From the NCBI RefSeq assembly GCF_964275005.1, contig NC_092706.1, forward strand, positions 27,313,781-27,377,780: a stretch of 64,000 bases of DNA. Reading direction: 5' to 3'. The position numbers and the translations under genes are program-made. The notes under the pieces were generated by a model. The model was not told where the DNA came from. It was given only the letters and a program-made list of their open reading frames with translations, and searched no databases. The DNA comes from Diadema setosum. Lineage: Eukaryota; Echinodermata; Echinoidea; Diadematoida; Diadematidae. Shown here piece after piece: positions 51,076 through 64,000 of this stretch; positions within the stretch are counted from its first letter, which is position 1; each line of letters starts with the position of its first letter.

Positions 51076-51446
51076 TTAAGGCATAATTTACCATTTGCAG
51101 ATGAAACAAAAACCGAGCATTATTGCTTTAAAATCGTTCTAAAATGTGAGTCAGGGATAGAAACAACCACTGTAAAAATTTGAATCCGTATAATCGATGT
51201 TAAGTGTTGTTAAATACACAAAATGTGAACAATAGTTATAAGAATGTTTCCAGACTAAACCGTCTACAGTTACGGTTTATTGAGAAAAACACCGATATCT
51301 CCTTACATTTTAGGCTTTACTGCGAAAATTTTATATGGCAGGATGTTTTGTGACACAACAGACCTACATTGTGTGCACATAAGCATCAAATGTGGTATCT
51401 TGAACATTTTTGAAATCACTGCTCCCAAAGGTAAACAGGACCTTAA
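51076..51446 (-). mobile_element. TTAAAGG MITE, copy 3 (inverted)
   Basis: This is the reverse-complement copy, running from TTAAGGCATAATTTACC to GGTAAACAGGACCTTAA. It contains AAACCGTCTACAGTTACGG in the middle. Confidence 0.7.
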
Positions 51447-53389
51447 ACCAAGTTCGCTATCCATATCCGTATGGCCACCTTGTGTCAATTGCGGGAGAGT
51501 GTGACGTCAACCTCATGAAATGACTATACGGGTATTTTAAACCAAAACTTCCTGCGTGTTGTTCTTTAATTTTCTTGTTCATTGTTCTGCAAATTTCCAC
51601 TTCAGTGAGGTGCCGAATTATAACCGAACGTAAATGAAGTATATCTAATTTTCGTTTTCGTGTCATATGCAGTGGCTTGCCATTAATTTCGCAGACAACT
51701 TTAACTTCAGCTTTTTTACAGCTTACGTCAATATCATCCAAGCTCGTTCCCACAGCAACCAATTGTGTAAATACGTTCAATACTTGTCTGGTCGATTGTT
51801 AGATGAAATTCGTATATGAAAGTGGACACTGGATACTGAGTACAGACGACAGGGGCTCGGTGTGAAACTTAACTTAAACTTTTTTAACCTTTTTTTTAGA
51901 AAAAAAAAAACTTTTTACAATTTATGGATATATCAATCAACAGAAGATAGTTGTCAGCGAAGTCGAAAATGGGGTTCACAAACCTTATGTTGTTTTACAA
52001 AGTGAAAATATAAATTTTTACTATGCTTAAAACTTTATATCGAATCCCAACCCCCCCCCCCTCTAAAAAGTCAGCTATTCCTCATACTTAAAAAATTATA
52101 AATTTGCAGGTTACAGATTGGTAATGATTATGAAAATGATAAAATGTTTTCGCATCTTTTCGACAATGTATTGGTGATCATTAGTTTGCGGCTCATGGCT
52201 ATGAATCACAGTGGTATCATATTGCCCGTGACTGAATAAAGAGTCGTACTTCTAAACACTGCTAGACAGGTATGACGATGAGACAGAAGCCGTTGCACAT
52301 TGAAACCAATTCAGAAGGAGCGAGATAGATAGAGGAAGCGAAACAAGACATAGCAGCAATAGTAACATTATGATTTTGATTGATTCTTATGGGCAAAGCG
52401 CTTTCACCAATGGGAAAATCGCAGCAAGCGTTATATAATGTGTCCATCAATCCAAAGTACAACATACTTTTGATATCAGGATTTATGAGAAAATACTATC
52501 AAGGAAGGCATAGAGAAAATTCGTTTCAACGAATACTGCAACGGTTGTAGAGCACGAGCAAAGTGCAAAAAGGACGTACTGCCGCTCTCATGGTGTTTTA
52601 TTTGACAACACGACGAAGAATCCTTAGAGGGATTTACGGCCATTCAGAAGTGACAAGTTGTCAAGACCTCAACGTCATGGACTGGAGAGTTTTGAAACGA
52701 GCATCAACAAACAGGCGAAATGCCGGGGATATTTCCATGGCTTATAAACCAAACACGGCTGCACTTCGCTAGACGAATGATGGAGCACTTGCCTCTTTCC
52801 ATCCATTTCTTTCCGAGTTGCCTTGCCATCATCTCCATCCCTACTTTCTCCCGCTTCTTATTCTTTTCATACCCTAACTGTCCTTCTTAGATTACATTCT
52901 GTCATTCATCCTACCTTTATAGCTTGTGTATACAAACCTGTAAGTGTATCAAATTTCATCTCTTTTACTCTTTGTTCGTTAATATCTATTTCAGTATGCA
53001 GTGATGGTTTGAGCTTGTCAACTGATGGCAGGCAAGTAAATAATTAGACAGTGTTCCTTCACCCCCCTTAATTATTCTAACTAGCTACCAGTGATGACAC
53101 GTAAAGCTGTTATCAGTGCCTACTCACATTTGTAAAGCAAGTATTTGGAAGTGGTATCTTGACAAAAGTAAAGTTTTCAGCAATGTTTACTTTGATCTGA
53201 TCTCTATTTAAACCATATTATGATAGGCACATAGGTAAGCATACTTTATTTGAACATTCATCTGAAATTCAAAATGGAGAGATAAATCAGTTTACTACTT
53301 CGGGTTGAACTTGTTTATTTTTTAAATATTAGTAACCGTATCTTTATTTGCCAATCTTTATATACTTTACTTCAGCGCCGTGTCCTTTA

Positions 53390-54110
53390 AAGTTCTACCA
53401 TGTGTCGGATTCGAGGGCACAGTCGACGAACTTTGAAATCAGGGAAGACTAAAAAGGCAGAGATAAAGTTTCAGACAATTTCCTTCGTTTTTCCTGCCTC
53501 GTAATCAAATACGAGGAACGTTCATGATATCCTAGCCGGGAGAGGATTATTGCTACGACCTATGTTTACTCCAGCGCGAGGCAGTTTATGCACTGTTGTG
53601 TGTATAAACACCGGCGCGTCGATTGGTGGGCCCCTCTGTACGCCGCTCAGTGGTCCCACGTGCCCATATCGTTGTATGGTTCACGGGGACGATAATTGAT
53701 AACGGTTATCGTTGCCGGATAGTGCGGCGCGCATCATGTCAACACGGTTGAAATAGACGTGATATCCGGCTCTCCGCTCCGCGTAACGCAATCCGATGTT
53801 GACTTTCGCGGAATATCCAAATTAAAATTCCTACGCGGGTGCCATTCGCGTAATGCGACAAGTCAGCCGGATCGGCGGCGATAGACGAGGAGCATGTAGG
53901 TTTTCCTGTCATCGCGGACAGCCAATTTTCATGTCTCTTGGCACGAGGGCGCGGGATTTATGAGTGACTTTTATAGTATCGCAATTCTGCAAATGTTAAT
54001 TGGATCGAAGGCAGATAACGCGATCTTTGCTCCCTATCTCGGTGTGCCAGAACGAGAGACGCGCTACAAACGAAACAGTTCTGTTTCTCCGCCGCAGACA
54101 ATTCAAACAC
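53390..54110. promoter_or_regulatory. CpG-rich block, possible cis-regulatory region
   Basis: About 700 bp with frequent CG dinucleotides inside AT-rich DNA, with no coding frame. It contains inverted GATA sites (GATAACGGTTATC at 53698-53710) and runs such as CCGCTCCGCGTAACG and CGGATCGGCGGCGATAGACG. It lies about 5 kb upstream of the NPS-type receptor start. Function is not shown. Confidence 0.3.
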
Positions 54111-54769
54111 CTTTAATTGCTTTATTTTTCTAACTAATGACGATCTTAAGTAGACCTCGTTTTACTCTTCTAGGTATGCTACGAGCAAATTGACCCATAA
54201 CTATTTGTCGTCAACGTAAAATTAGAAAAGAATCTCTTGCCAAAATGAGTTCCAAGATCAGGTTTTATAAGAAGCTTTACCATCACTTATCCAGTGAGCA
54301 CTCGAGGCATCGTTGAAATTCCATTTGCGGACAAGAGCAAGAGGGCTCAATCAGCATATTCGTCTCCATCTTATGAGAAAGAGCGGTGTCATAATAAGAT
54401 GAAGATGAAGGAGCCTATATTAAACTATAGATAAGTCTGTGCCTGTTACCCTTTCAATTTGCATACAGTATTCTTTTTTACAACAAAAATGATGTGTAAC
54501 TATAAATACATTTCCGCAAATTCAATGTAAGTATAAGATAATCAATATGAAATACACCGGTAACTGATCATGGCACATTATATCTGCATAATATGATCGG
54601 GGCGTGCGTGTGAAGGGGGAAGGATACGAAGCATAACGATAAATTCTGCTGCCTGTAGAATGTCCGTTTGAGATAAAACACTGATGAGGACCCTAGACAA
54701 CAACAGTTTTAATGTATAGAAACATCTAAGGGGGGCAGCTGGGGGTCGAGTAGAATAGCGCAATGGGTG

Positions 54770-55030
54770 CGAAGCGTGACGCGGAGACATAGTTACGCGC
54801 GCGTGTCAAAATCCGGCGGGAGATTTTTAGAAAGTGGCATTTAATCACGCCATTTTTACGATTCGTCCCCGCCATTCCCTAGCTGTTGTATTAGCCGTTA
54901 AAATCTGATTTACACGTGCGCGATGACACTAAGGGAGATACATGAGGCGGGGCGCGACTCGCGATGGGGAGAAATCGCACGCGTCGTGGCTGGTTAAGAA
55001 GACACTGCTTCAAGCGATCGCGCAATAACA
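54770..55030. other. Second CpG-rich block
   Basis: It carries GCGTGACGCGGAG, TTACGCGCGCGTG, CACACGCGTCG-like and CGATCGCGC stretches without a coding frame. It may belong to the same regulatory landscape as 53390-54110, or to an unseen gene edge. Confidence 0.2.
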
Positions 55031-55164
55031 AGCTAACCACCTCATTTCGTTCGAGGACTGATTTTGCCTAAACCGGCCATAAACTTCTGTCAACGCACCA
55101 TAAAAAAGCAGCGACAGAAAGAGAAAGAGAGAGATATAGAGAAAGATTGATAGGTTGACAGGTA

Positions 55165-55320
<156 letters not shown>

Positions 55321-55579
55321 ATAGAGAGGGGTTAAGCAGATTTAAATGAATAGATTAAAAGGCAAGATGGACAGATACATGTAGTATTAAATATGAAAAA
55401 AAAATCTAATGAAAAATAATGTTTGTTTTGATAAGCACTACAGGTGGTACAAAAGGAAACTTGTCTCTAAGATAGACAAGTGTATGAATAGATATCGCGG
55501 TTATCAGGTAACAAATACATGGTAACAGAAACTACAAAGAGAACAAGTAAGAAAACAAGATTCCTCCCCCCCCCCGCTG

Positions 55580-55612
<33 letters not shown>

Positions 55613-57345
55613 TACACACACTCACACACACGTACATGAATAGAAAATAGGGAAAATTAAAATGACGAAGATAAAAAAGATTTATGTAATGATAACAGGA
55701 TTATAATGTCTGAAAAATAAAACAAGACCTTGGTCCTTTAATTTCTTATTGAATAAAACGAAACAAAGCGAGTACAGAGTTCTTTAGGTGTATATAGGCC
55801 TACATGGTATAATAAATCAGCACTATGTAATGTACAATGCTTAAGCATAAGCAACAGTTCACATTTAAGTCACACATTTGATTTTCCATTTTTGAAAGTA
55901 AAGAGTTGATTAAATTCTTATCTCTTTCTTTACTATGTAGTGACAGTCCTAAAATGTTCACTACTTTTTTAATAACAGGGTTTTGAATCCTGCAACATAC
56001 AATGAGAAGTTTTGTTCGAAATTTGCAAATTTCCAGCAACAAATATACTAGGTTAAAACATGTCAAGATTATCATTTTTTTTTTAGACAGACAGACAGAC
56101 AGACAGACAGGAGGGGGGTTGAAACAGAAGCTACAATGCTTCATTTCTCTGTTTCATTGATAACCTGTAATAGCAATCCAAATTGGTTTCTCAGTTATAC
56201 TTGATGGTTGGATAAAAAGATCGTGAAAAGATAGTCGCAAGAAAGGCTGGTGTAGATCTCGTAAAATGAGCCTATATGACGGGATTTTTCCCACGTCCCA
56301 CGCTCTAAACCGTCCTGACATCCTCAACAGGCTGTAACCATCCAATGTCGCACACGAATTGCCCTGAAATTGGCGCGAAATCAGAGTCGCTAAATGTTTC
56401 TCCTTTCCCTTCCTGGCGATTTTTTGTTGCCCATCGAGTGCCGGTATCTGATTTGAATTATTTAATTACCCGGCCCGATAGAGCTTTAAGTGCTGAGTAA
56501 ACTCCAATGACAGGCAGACCGTAATGTGGAGGCAAGTTTATTTCGAGATTTGGGAAGTTTCACTCTCAGCTTTTTTTCCTCCTCCTCCACCTGTGTATCC
56601 TAGTCGCCTTTTTTTGCATCCTCCTCCTGCTCTTTCTCCTTCCTCCATTCTTCCTTTTTTCCCCTCCTCCATTCCCCTTTTGTCCTCCTTCATCTCGCAT
56701 GCAGAATTCCTTCCCTCTCTTCAGTCTCTGTTTGAGTTGGCTTTGCAAGGAACAACTCAACGTTTGCAGTGCTCTCTGTTGTGATTTCCCCCCATTCTGG
56801 TGGCCCCACCTCAGTCCCGCGCACAACTATTCATGTTGTTACATTAATTTGAACGTTAATACCTGATCATTACCATGACGTTTTATTTTGTCATGCATTC
56901 TTTAATTTCTTTTTCTTGCCTTTTTGTATCTACTTTTCTGGCTTTCTATTTTTTTATCATTTTGTTCTATTACACAGAATCACGATATTTTGGCATGTTT
57001 GGGAGTGAAGTCCTCTCTGATTTTATCACTCATTAATATGGAAAATACTTTTAAAATCTAAATTTCACTTATATTCGTAGTTCCAGTTTAATGAAAGAGG
57101 ACTTGACTCACACCCTGTAGAAGGCAGGGGAATTATATTATCTCTAACATCATCTGCATCATCATCATGTCAGTAATTTGTAGAGGAAATGTGTATTATT
57201 TAGGAAAAATCAAATTTTATGGATTTTTCTTTATATTTTTGGTGTCGATATAATCTACCATAATGACATTACGAATTGTTGTAACCTTTTTATCCAGTGA
57301 TATAATAACATATGGCTTTAAGAAAATTCTTGAAAATTCATAACT

Positions 57346-57694
57346 TTAAAGGGATCGTGTAGTTTTGGTTGAGACTTAACTTCATGTTTTTACCATTGTT
57401 TGGTGAGATAGTGAGAAACCTCTCATGAAATATGAAAGGGCATGTTATTCCAAAAGGGAGATATCCAAAACAGAGCGATTCTAATAAAGTGTGGGACCCA
57501 AATTTTATTACGATCGTTTTGTTTTATTTTGTTTTTGGATGTTTCAGCTATTCTACACCCGATTTTTATCGAATAAACTTTTATTTCCTCTTAAAATGGT
57601 ATGCTCTGTACTATTTCATAAGTCTTTTCTTGGTATCTCGCAAAAAAGTAAATGCCCAATTTTCATCTCCACCAATACTGTACTATCCCTTTAA
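57346..57694 (+). mobile_element. TTAAAGGGAT-ended MITE, copy 3
   Basis: It starts TTAAAGGGATCGTGTAG and ends CTATCCCTTTAA, an exact terminal inversion of TTAAAGGGAT. It lacks about 40 bp of the interior present in the other two copies. Confidence 0.65.
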
Positions 57695-57856
57695 TCGGAT
57701 TTTCCGATTCCCCCTAAACTTCACCGATATGTTCTGCTATTATATCAATATGACGACCATATCATGATATATCATACTGAACTCAAACAATCATGCTTTG
57801 GGTAAAATTCCCTCTCAGAGTGGATGTGAATAGAGTGCTTATGTTGTTATTATAGA

Positions 57857-59157
57857 AAAACTAGAAATGTCACTATGGCGACTGATGCCTCCGCCATAAT
57901 GCATGATTCTCCCAATAGGCGTATAGTACAATGTCTTCACAATGTGTGATCCATGACAGTTTCACATAACTGGCAAAATATTGAAATGACAGGTTTGTCA
58001 GAAATGTCTTGAACTGGGTTTGCTATAATTTTCTAAGAGTGCAGGTACACATATTTGGGGAATTTTGGGAAAGTTTATGCAATGAGTAATTTCCAAGGTA
58101 CGAAGAAAGAGTGTGATGATGGTACAAAAGAGTTTTTTTTTTTTTTTTTGGGGGGGGGGGGGGCATTGAAACCTGGCCTTTGACCCTTAACCTTTGACCT
58201 TCTGGCTGGAAATTTCCCGGAGAATCTCCATTAGGTAATGCATGTATTAAGTTTTGAAACTAATAATGCAAGCATTGCATATACTAGTATATGAGGGAAA
58301 TAGTAAAATTTTGAGGAGTTGACCTTGACCTTTGACCCCTGACTATTGACCCATGACCCCTAAATTCCCTAGGTAATCCCTGCCAGACAGTACATGCATA
58401 TGTACCAAGTTCCACGAAGATACATTGAAGCATTTGAGAGAAAAGTAATATTGCAACATTTTCACCTAACCTTTGACCTTTTGACCTTTGACCTTATGAC
58501 ATGAAACTCTCTCTGGAGAATCTTTACGCAGTAGTACATGTCCTCACCAAGTTTCAAGAAAATACCTTCGGGCATTGCATAGATATGGGGGAAATTGCAA
58601 CATTTGTAGCATTTGACCTTGACCTTTTGACCTTTGACCTCTTGCCAATGTCACTAAAATCTACTCAACTAATTGTCCCATCATACATCATCCTTGGACC
58701 AAGTTTGGTGAAAGCTGCTTCATCCAGTTTTGAGTTATCACGTAAACAGATAAATTTTAGGATTTGACCTTGATTTTTGACCTTTGACCTCTGTCCGATT
58801 TCACTGAAAAACTAATCAAGTAATTGTCCCATCATACATCATCCTCCAACAAAGTTTGGTGAAATTTGCTCCATCCAGTCTTGAGTTATCGCGTAAACGG
58901 ATACAATTTCATGATTTGACCTTGACCTTTGACCTTTGACCTTCAGCCGATTTCACCCAAAATCTAATCAAATAATTGCCCCATCATACTTCATACTTGG
59001 ACAAAGTTTGGTAAAATTCCAGTAAATATTACTCAAGTTATCGCGTAAACGAAAGCGGACGGACGTACGAACGGACGTACGTACGGACGTACAGACGTAC
59101 GGACGTACGTACGGACGGACGGACGACCCGGCACCACTTCGTGGCGGAGGCATAAAA
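57857..59157 (+). mobile_element. TGCCTCCGCCA-ended repeat, second copy with internal tandem units
   Basis: This is the same family and orientation as 35266-36511. Here the 3' half contains about three tandem units of roughly 150 bp (from about 58641), each with ACTAATTGTCCCATCATACA, then GAGTTATCGCGTAAAC, then TGACCTTTGACC. The end is an ACGGACGTACGG array plus CACTTCGTGGCGGAGGCAT. Long poly-T and poly-G runs interrupt it near 58133-58163. Confidence 0.75.
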
Positions 59158-59159
59158 AT

Positions 59160-59446
59160 AGTTACTGTTTGTCAATTTCTCTTTGTGAACAATTACTATA
59201 GCATCGGTTAGTCGTTAACAATGCACAGAAATGACAATATATTGTATAGAGCACTTTGTGCACTGTGCACAACCACACGTACAATCATATTGCATAGTAT
59301 CCTGATGTCCGTGATCATCTTATATAAGTCATGTTCATATCCGTTATATCTAATAATGGTGTGATTGGAGTGAGTGGAAATGATAGATAATGAGGAAAAA
59401 ATGATGAGGATATGAAGCGTGGAGGAAGAGGAGATTGAAGAAGGGA

Positions 59447-59487
<41 letters not shown>

Positions 59488-62400
59488 GAGACGGGATATA
59501 CAGAGAGAAATGAAATATATTATTTGCCACTTTCTGAAGGCTGCGAAATGTGTTCTGTATGTTTATCCGTAATGTATACCCCTATTCCTATTCTTCCTTC
59601 TGTTGCCTTTCTGCCCTGTAGTCCCCTGTTTTATTCTCAAACCCCTTTGCCGCCCCCTAGCCGTCTCTCCCTTGGTAAACCGTTATTTACGGTACTCGCG
59701 CGTGCCTCCAACTAGCTCTATTATGTCCCCTTACACCCGTCAGTTTAGAATGTTGTCTTGGAGTCATGGAGAGCCAAAAGATTTCACGGGGCTACTTCCC
59801 TAAAATATAGACAACTTATCATTCCGTCTGACAGCATCTTCTATTCTTACGTGCGTGGTATTGAGTGCACTCGTATTTATGCTGGGATGTGGAGTGAGCA
59901 TATAACTTGTAATTTGAACACCAAAGCGGATGACGTGTAATCACTGATTATACACATACAATTGTAGGAGCAAGACAACGTGTCGTATACACATCACTCC
60001 TAAAAATGACCACTGTAATATTTTGTCAATGCGATAGTCTAAAATGCATGCAATATTTCAAGACACTGCGCCAAAAGCATTTGCTAATTTTCCTTTATTT
60101 TAAAACTGCCTTACAGAAGGCTTCTTAACAACGGTAGAAGGGCGAGGGAAAACAATAATGACTCGTTTACACAGGGCATTCTAGGTGTTTTTGAATTCTT
60201 GGTACAACATGTAGTACACATTATCAGTGATTATGATAGGTGCTCCGGCAAATGGTTGCTCTGCCTCTTTTATGAACAATACAAGATAACCCCCCCCCCC
60301 CTCCTAACAAGATGAAATCAATACAATTCTATCTGCAGCTTTTTACGTTGCTACTTATATCACTTCTGTTACTATGGCCTGTCTTTCTCGAAACTCATAA
60401 ATTCAGTAAGATCAAATTAATAGCACTTACTCTCCGGCTAACGACAGCTTAGACGCAATTGCTCAGATTTTTTGATCGGATGTTGCAAAGACTAGGCGAG
60501 AAAAAGGGTTATGATTTAGGTTTGGGGGAGAAAAAAAAAGAAAACTGTATCTGCTTCTGGTTCTCTTCAAGATTATTGTTATTTAACCCTAGTAGTCCAT
60601 CGCAAAATTGATATTGCAAGTTGATTCTTATCGTCGCGAGATGAAGGCACAGTGGGTAGATTAAAAGAGATAGTGTGGTTTTCAATGCTGACTGGTAGAC
60701 ACCTTATTGAAGATATCAATCTTTAATTAACAGCTACAACTGCATTATTGTACCGTGATGTAAACTGACAGGGGCGGGAGAGAGATTTTCATATTGTGCC
60801 CGTGAAACCTAAGTTTGACGAGTTATACCGACGAATGAAATGCAGTTAGAGATTGAAGATATCAAATGAAAATGAATATTTGCTTTACCGAAATTATACT
60901 TCATACACGACTTTTTTGTTCTTTTTTCTTTTTTTCCATGTCAGCTAGCTCCCTTCAAATGTAATAAAACATTGAATTGTACACACAAGTGTGAGCGTAT
61001 GTGTTATATAGTTGTATGTATGTTTGTACATTATTATGTATACATACATGATATAAACATACATATGAGATTACGTCGTTCAACAAAGACTGGAGCACTT
61101 CCATGCTTTATCCCCCCCCCCCCGAAAAAAACCCCCAAACTCTCTAAACTAAAGATAACTGAAAGTTAATAATCCTTGAGAATGATAAAACATAAACGTC
61201 GCTGTGAGATAATGGTGAAATTCTATGTGCAATTTTGTAGTTAACATTCTGTTTTAGTAGCGATTGCATTGTGCAGAGCAAATCTCCCCACTCCAGCCCC
61301 CTTCCAACTGGTAAATTTAGTATTGTAACTATTGGGGTCATCTTGATATTTCTTACGTGTCTTTGTTCAATTCCCGGCCTCAATAAGAAAGAGTCTTAAC
61401 TGTCTATCGATTGCGGTTCGAAAACACCTGCTATACATGTAATATCTCAATATCGCCAATCATAATGAATTCCCTTCAGTGAATTTCCCTTATTAGACCT
61501 GCGCGACGTTAACCAACTGTTAAGAACGATGGAGGAAAAAAAAGAAAACAGTCCGAGAAGGGAAAGCAGAAACAACTACAAGTGGAGAAAAAAGGTTAAG
61601 AAAAACAACAACAACAGCGTCATCAACAACAACTACAGCAATAAATTAATAACTTCTGCAACAACGACAACAACAAACGGGAGTTGAACAGGTGACAAGA
61701 CCGGTCAGATATATTCCTTTTTTCATCAATTTTGTTTGACACACGCGACATTTCGATCATTGGTTGAGATGCTTTTTTTAACCGGAGGCGTTTGCATTTG
61801 CGCAAATCTCGTACAGGACACCCACTACCTTTTCCCGCCCTTTTAGCCTCCAGCGAGAGGATGTCGTATCAAATCCATATCTAATAGCTTTTAACTGCTT
61901 CATGACAGACATAGAGAGAAAGGAGTAGTCAGCCAATGACAACGACATAATGTCATAAAGAAAATGCAATTGAGAGAAGGGATAAGGAGGGGGGGGGGGG
62001 CGTTGGGAGAGTGAAAAAAAAATAGGAGAGAGGGGAAACTCGTGAGAGAAAAACGATCAACTTGGGATTGGTTCAAGAATGATAGCGGTAATCCTGCCGA
62101 GTCACTCATGCGCATTCTTCCGCGTTTTGCTTGAGATACCGGAATACTTGCCGTGTAGTATTTTCCTCTATTTTCCTAGCTAACAATGGATGAAAAGATC
62201 AGTTTATTACATTACACTGTAACTGTTTCGCTCGTTTTCTTTTCTGGTCAAATGACTTCAGGAAATCACAGCTTCGTTTCTGGTCATAATCGTCGTCCAC
62301 AGCCATCCGGTCAATGTCCTCTGTAGATCTGGCAACAACTTTGTTTCGTCTGTTAGTCGGTCTGTCTATCTGTCTGTCTGTCTGTCCTTCCTTATCTCTA

Positions 62401-64000
62401 TAACTTCTAGGATTAGACTTTTTCCGGAGAAGAAAAGCGACTGATTGGTTTGACTTGACAATCTACAAAGTTGGTTGAGATGTGAGAAAAAGACGTACTT
62501 AGGAGACAGCTAGTTGAAGACATCACTTTAATCATCTGCCTGCAACATTACCTATCCATATGTCTGTGTGTGAAATTTGTGCACATTTGATTCATGGGCA
62601 CAGAAAGGGAACTCCTCGTGTTATTTCTTATAGATATTTCTTATAGATATAGGATTTCTTAGGAGGCAATCAGAAATGATATAATGTGACGTTTGCTATG
62701 GACATAGTTTGTCCTTCTAGAGATGACAACTAAATGCCAAAAGGTAACAAAGCTGCGTGGAATCCTGTAGAGGAAAAGTTTTGTTTTGTAAATATGGGTG
62801 TGCGGGCAATCCCCCGTTTCTTCAAACGGCATATGAATGTTTCTTGCGGATTGTATATATTTTATTTGAAGACGGAAATAAAGACAACAACAACAATAAC
62901 AAGCTGAGAGTTCGTGCCCAATTCAGAACTATCATAACTTGATTTAAAAAAAAAGATAAATAGGATCATGGGGATATTAGCATTCAGTTGAGTATTTATT
63001 CGTGGCTTAAAGAAGGGTAATCGACCCTAGAGTAAATTATGAGCTTCTCTGATTTAAGTTGAAAGCCAATGAGGGGGGCTAATTTGCAATAAGGAGTTGG
63101 GTGATTTCGTGCGGTCAGGTCAATCACGAATGGTTTGCAATCGAGTGAATCAAGTTGGCTCAGTCTAATTGAGCTGCCTCTGCCAAGGCAAGTAATAAAT
63201 AACTTGCCCGCACTCGTCAACGCTCGAGATGTCCACACGACCCAGATTCGCGCAAATAGACCCCAAGTCCACCTCCCAACGACCAACTTTTAACGGTCTG
63301 CACACATATCTGGCTCGTGTTCCACTCGCAAAGGTCCTCTACCGCTCTGTGATCACACAGAGTTCGTTGTATGGAAGTGAAAAAGTTTGTCAGGGTCTTT
63401 TGTTAAGATCTACCGGGAAGAGAGTCCTAGACCGGAGTAGTGGGGGTGCGATGAATGTGGTGACGACCTGACAGTGCCCTTTTTCTGCGTCGAGAAGAGG
63501 CACGGGGGAAGGAACCGTATAGCTAGTTTCATGAGTCTACGTGAAACGTGAGGACAGGATGTACAACATTTATCAGGCCGCATAAACTCTCATCAACGCA
63601 GAATTGCTGCCAAACTTCTTCAATGTACACTGTAGTTGGAAAGCTACTTCCCCAGAACGAGGAACTTTCTGAAGGAGTTGACGTATCTACAATATACTAC
63701 GTACCTCCTGTGTCTGGAAATGGTCCAAACCCTTTTTTATCCGGTAGCATTACAGTCGGGATACTTGACAGTGTGTTACCTTTCAAAATGAATTATACAC
63801 TTGTAAAATGACAAATACTATTGCTAATAGAAATTGCAGGATGTTGTAAATCAGCATGTCTACTTAAATCACAAGGGAGATATCCAAAAGAATGAAGTGT
63901 ATACCCGATGTATGAATATAGGTTGGAAAAAATAAGCAAACCATTAGTCACAAACCAATAAAAGGGTCGGCCCAACGCATCTGTTTTCTTTCATTTTTTT
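59160..64000. other. Intergenic, no gene recognised
   Basis: It contains a GA microsatellite, poly-C runs near 60291 and 61111, (CAA)n near 61610-61675, (GTCT)n near 62362, and AT-rich unique sequence. Short frames near 63.2-63.8 kb do not match any family I know. Confidence 0.5.
59448..59484. repeat. (GA)n microsatellite
   Basis: This is an uninterrupted GA run. Confidence 0.9.

Noticed and set aside
50911-51183. 90-codon plus-strand frame
   Set aside because: Its second half is inside the inverted TTAAAGG MITE and the first half resembles nothing known.

Overview
This 64 kb window is gene-poor, AT-rich animal DNA. It holds two complete, intron-split neuropeptide receptor genes that converge on each other, embedded in dense non-autonomous DNA transposons, a tRNA-derived SINE, microsatellites and fold-back repeats. 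The repeat landscape (elements ending in TGCCTCCGCCA, TGACCTTTGACC-rich repeats, TTTCATAAAACTTGTCAT fold-backs, TTCGTTATTCCGAA repeats) together with a vasopressin-type and a neuropeptide-S-type receptor suggests an invertebrate deuterostome, most likely an echinoderm such as a sea urchin. The species assignment is inference.

Layout. 1-13.4 kb: no intact gene; microsatellites, a 175-bp tandem duplication, several transposon relics and a broken THAP zinc-finger coding fragment at about 6941-7210. 13.6-17.2 kb, plus strand: a three-exon vasopressin/oxytocin-type GPCR of 459 residues, with a minus-oriented SINE in its second intron. 17.2-31.9 kb: intergenic, with transposon fragments and one doubtful zinc-finger-like exon. 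31.9-48.5 kb, minus strand: a nine-exon neuropeptide S / NG-peptide (NPSR/CCAPR family) receptor of 441 residues. Every exon boundary keeps the frame and has GT-AG ends, and its introns are packed with transposons. 48.6-64 kb: upstream flank of that gene, with a GC-richer possible first exon or promoter near 50.34-50.58 kb, a CpG-rich block at 53.4-54.1 kb, and more repeats.

The two receptors belong to sister GPCR families. The ligand precursors of both families carry neurophysin in invertebrate deuterostomes, and both families are thought to descend from one duplication. Their head-to-head 3' ends, 14.7 kb apart with no other recognisable intact gene between them, may preserve the ancestral receptor linkage. 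Other points of interest are a duplicated splice acceptor next to receptor exon 2, a repeat family that carries arrays of nuclear-receptor DR1 sites into a receptor intron, a 71-bp-arm palindrome with a hammerhead-like core, and a nested Tc1/mariner-like insertion with a paralogous empty site in the same window.
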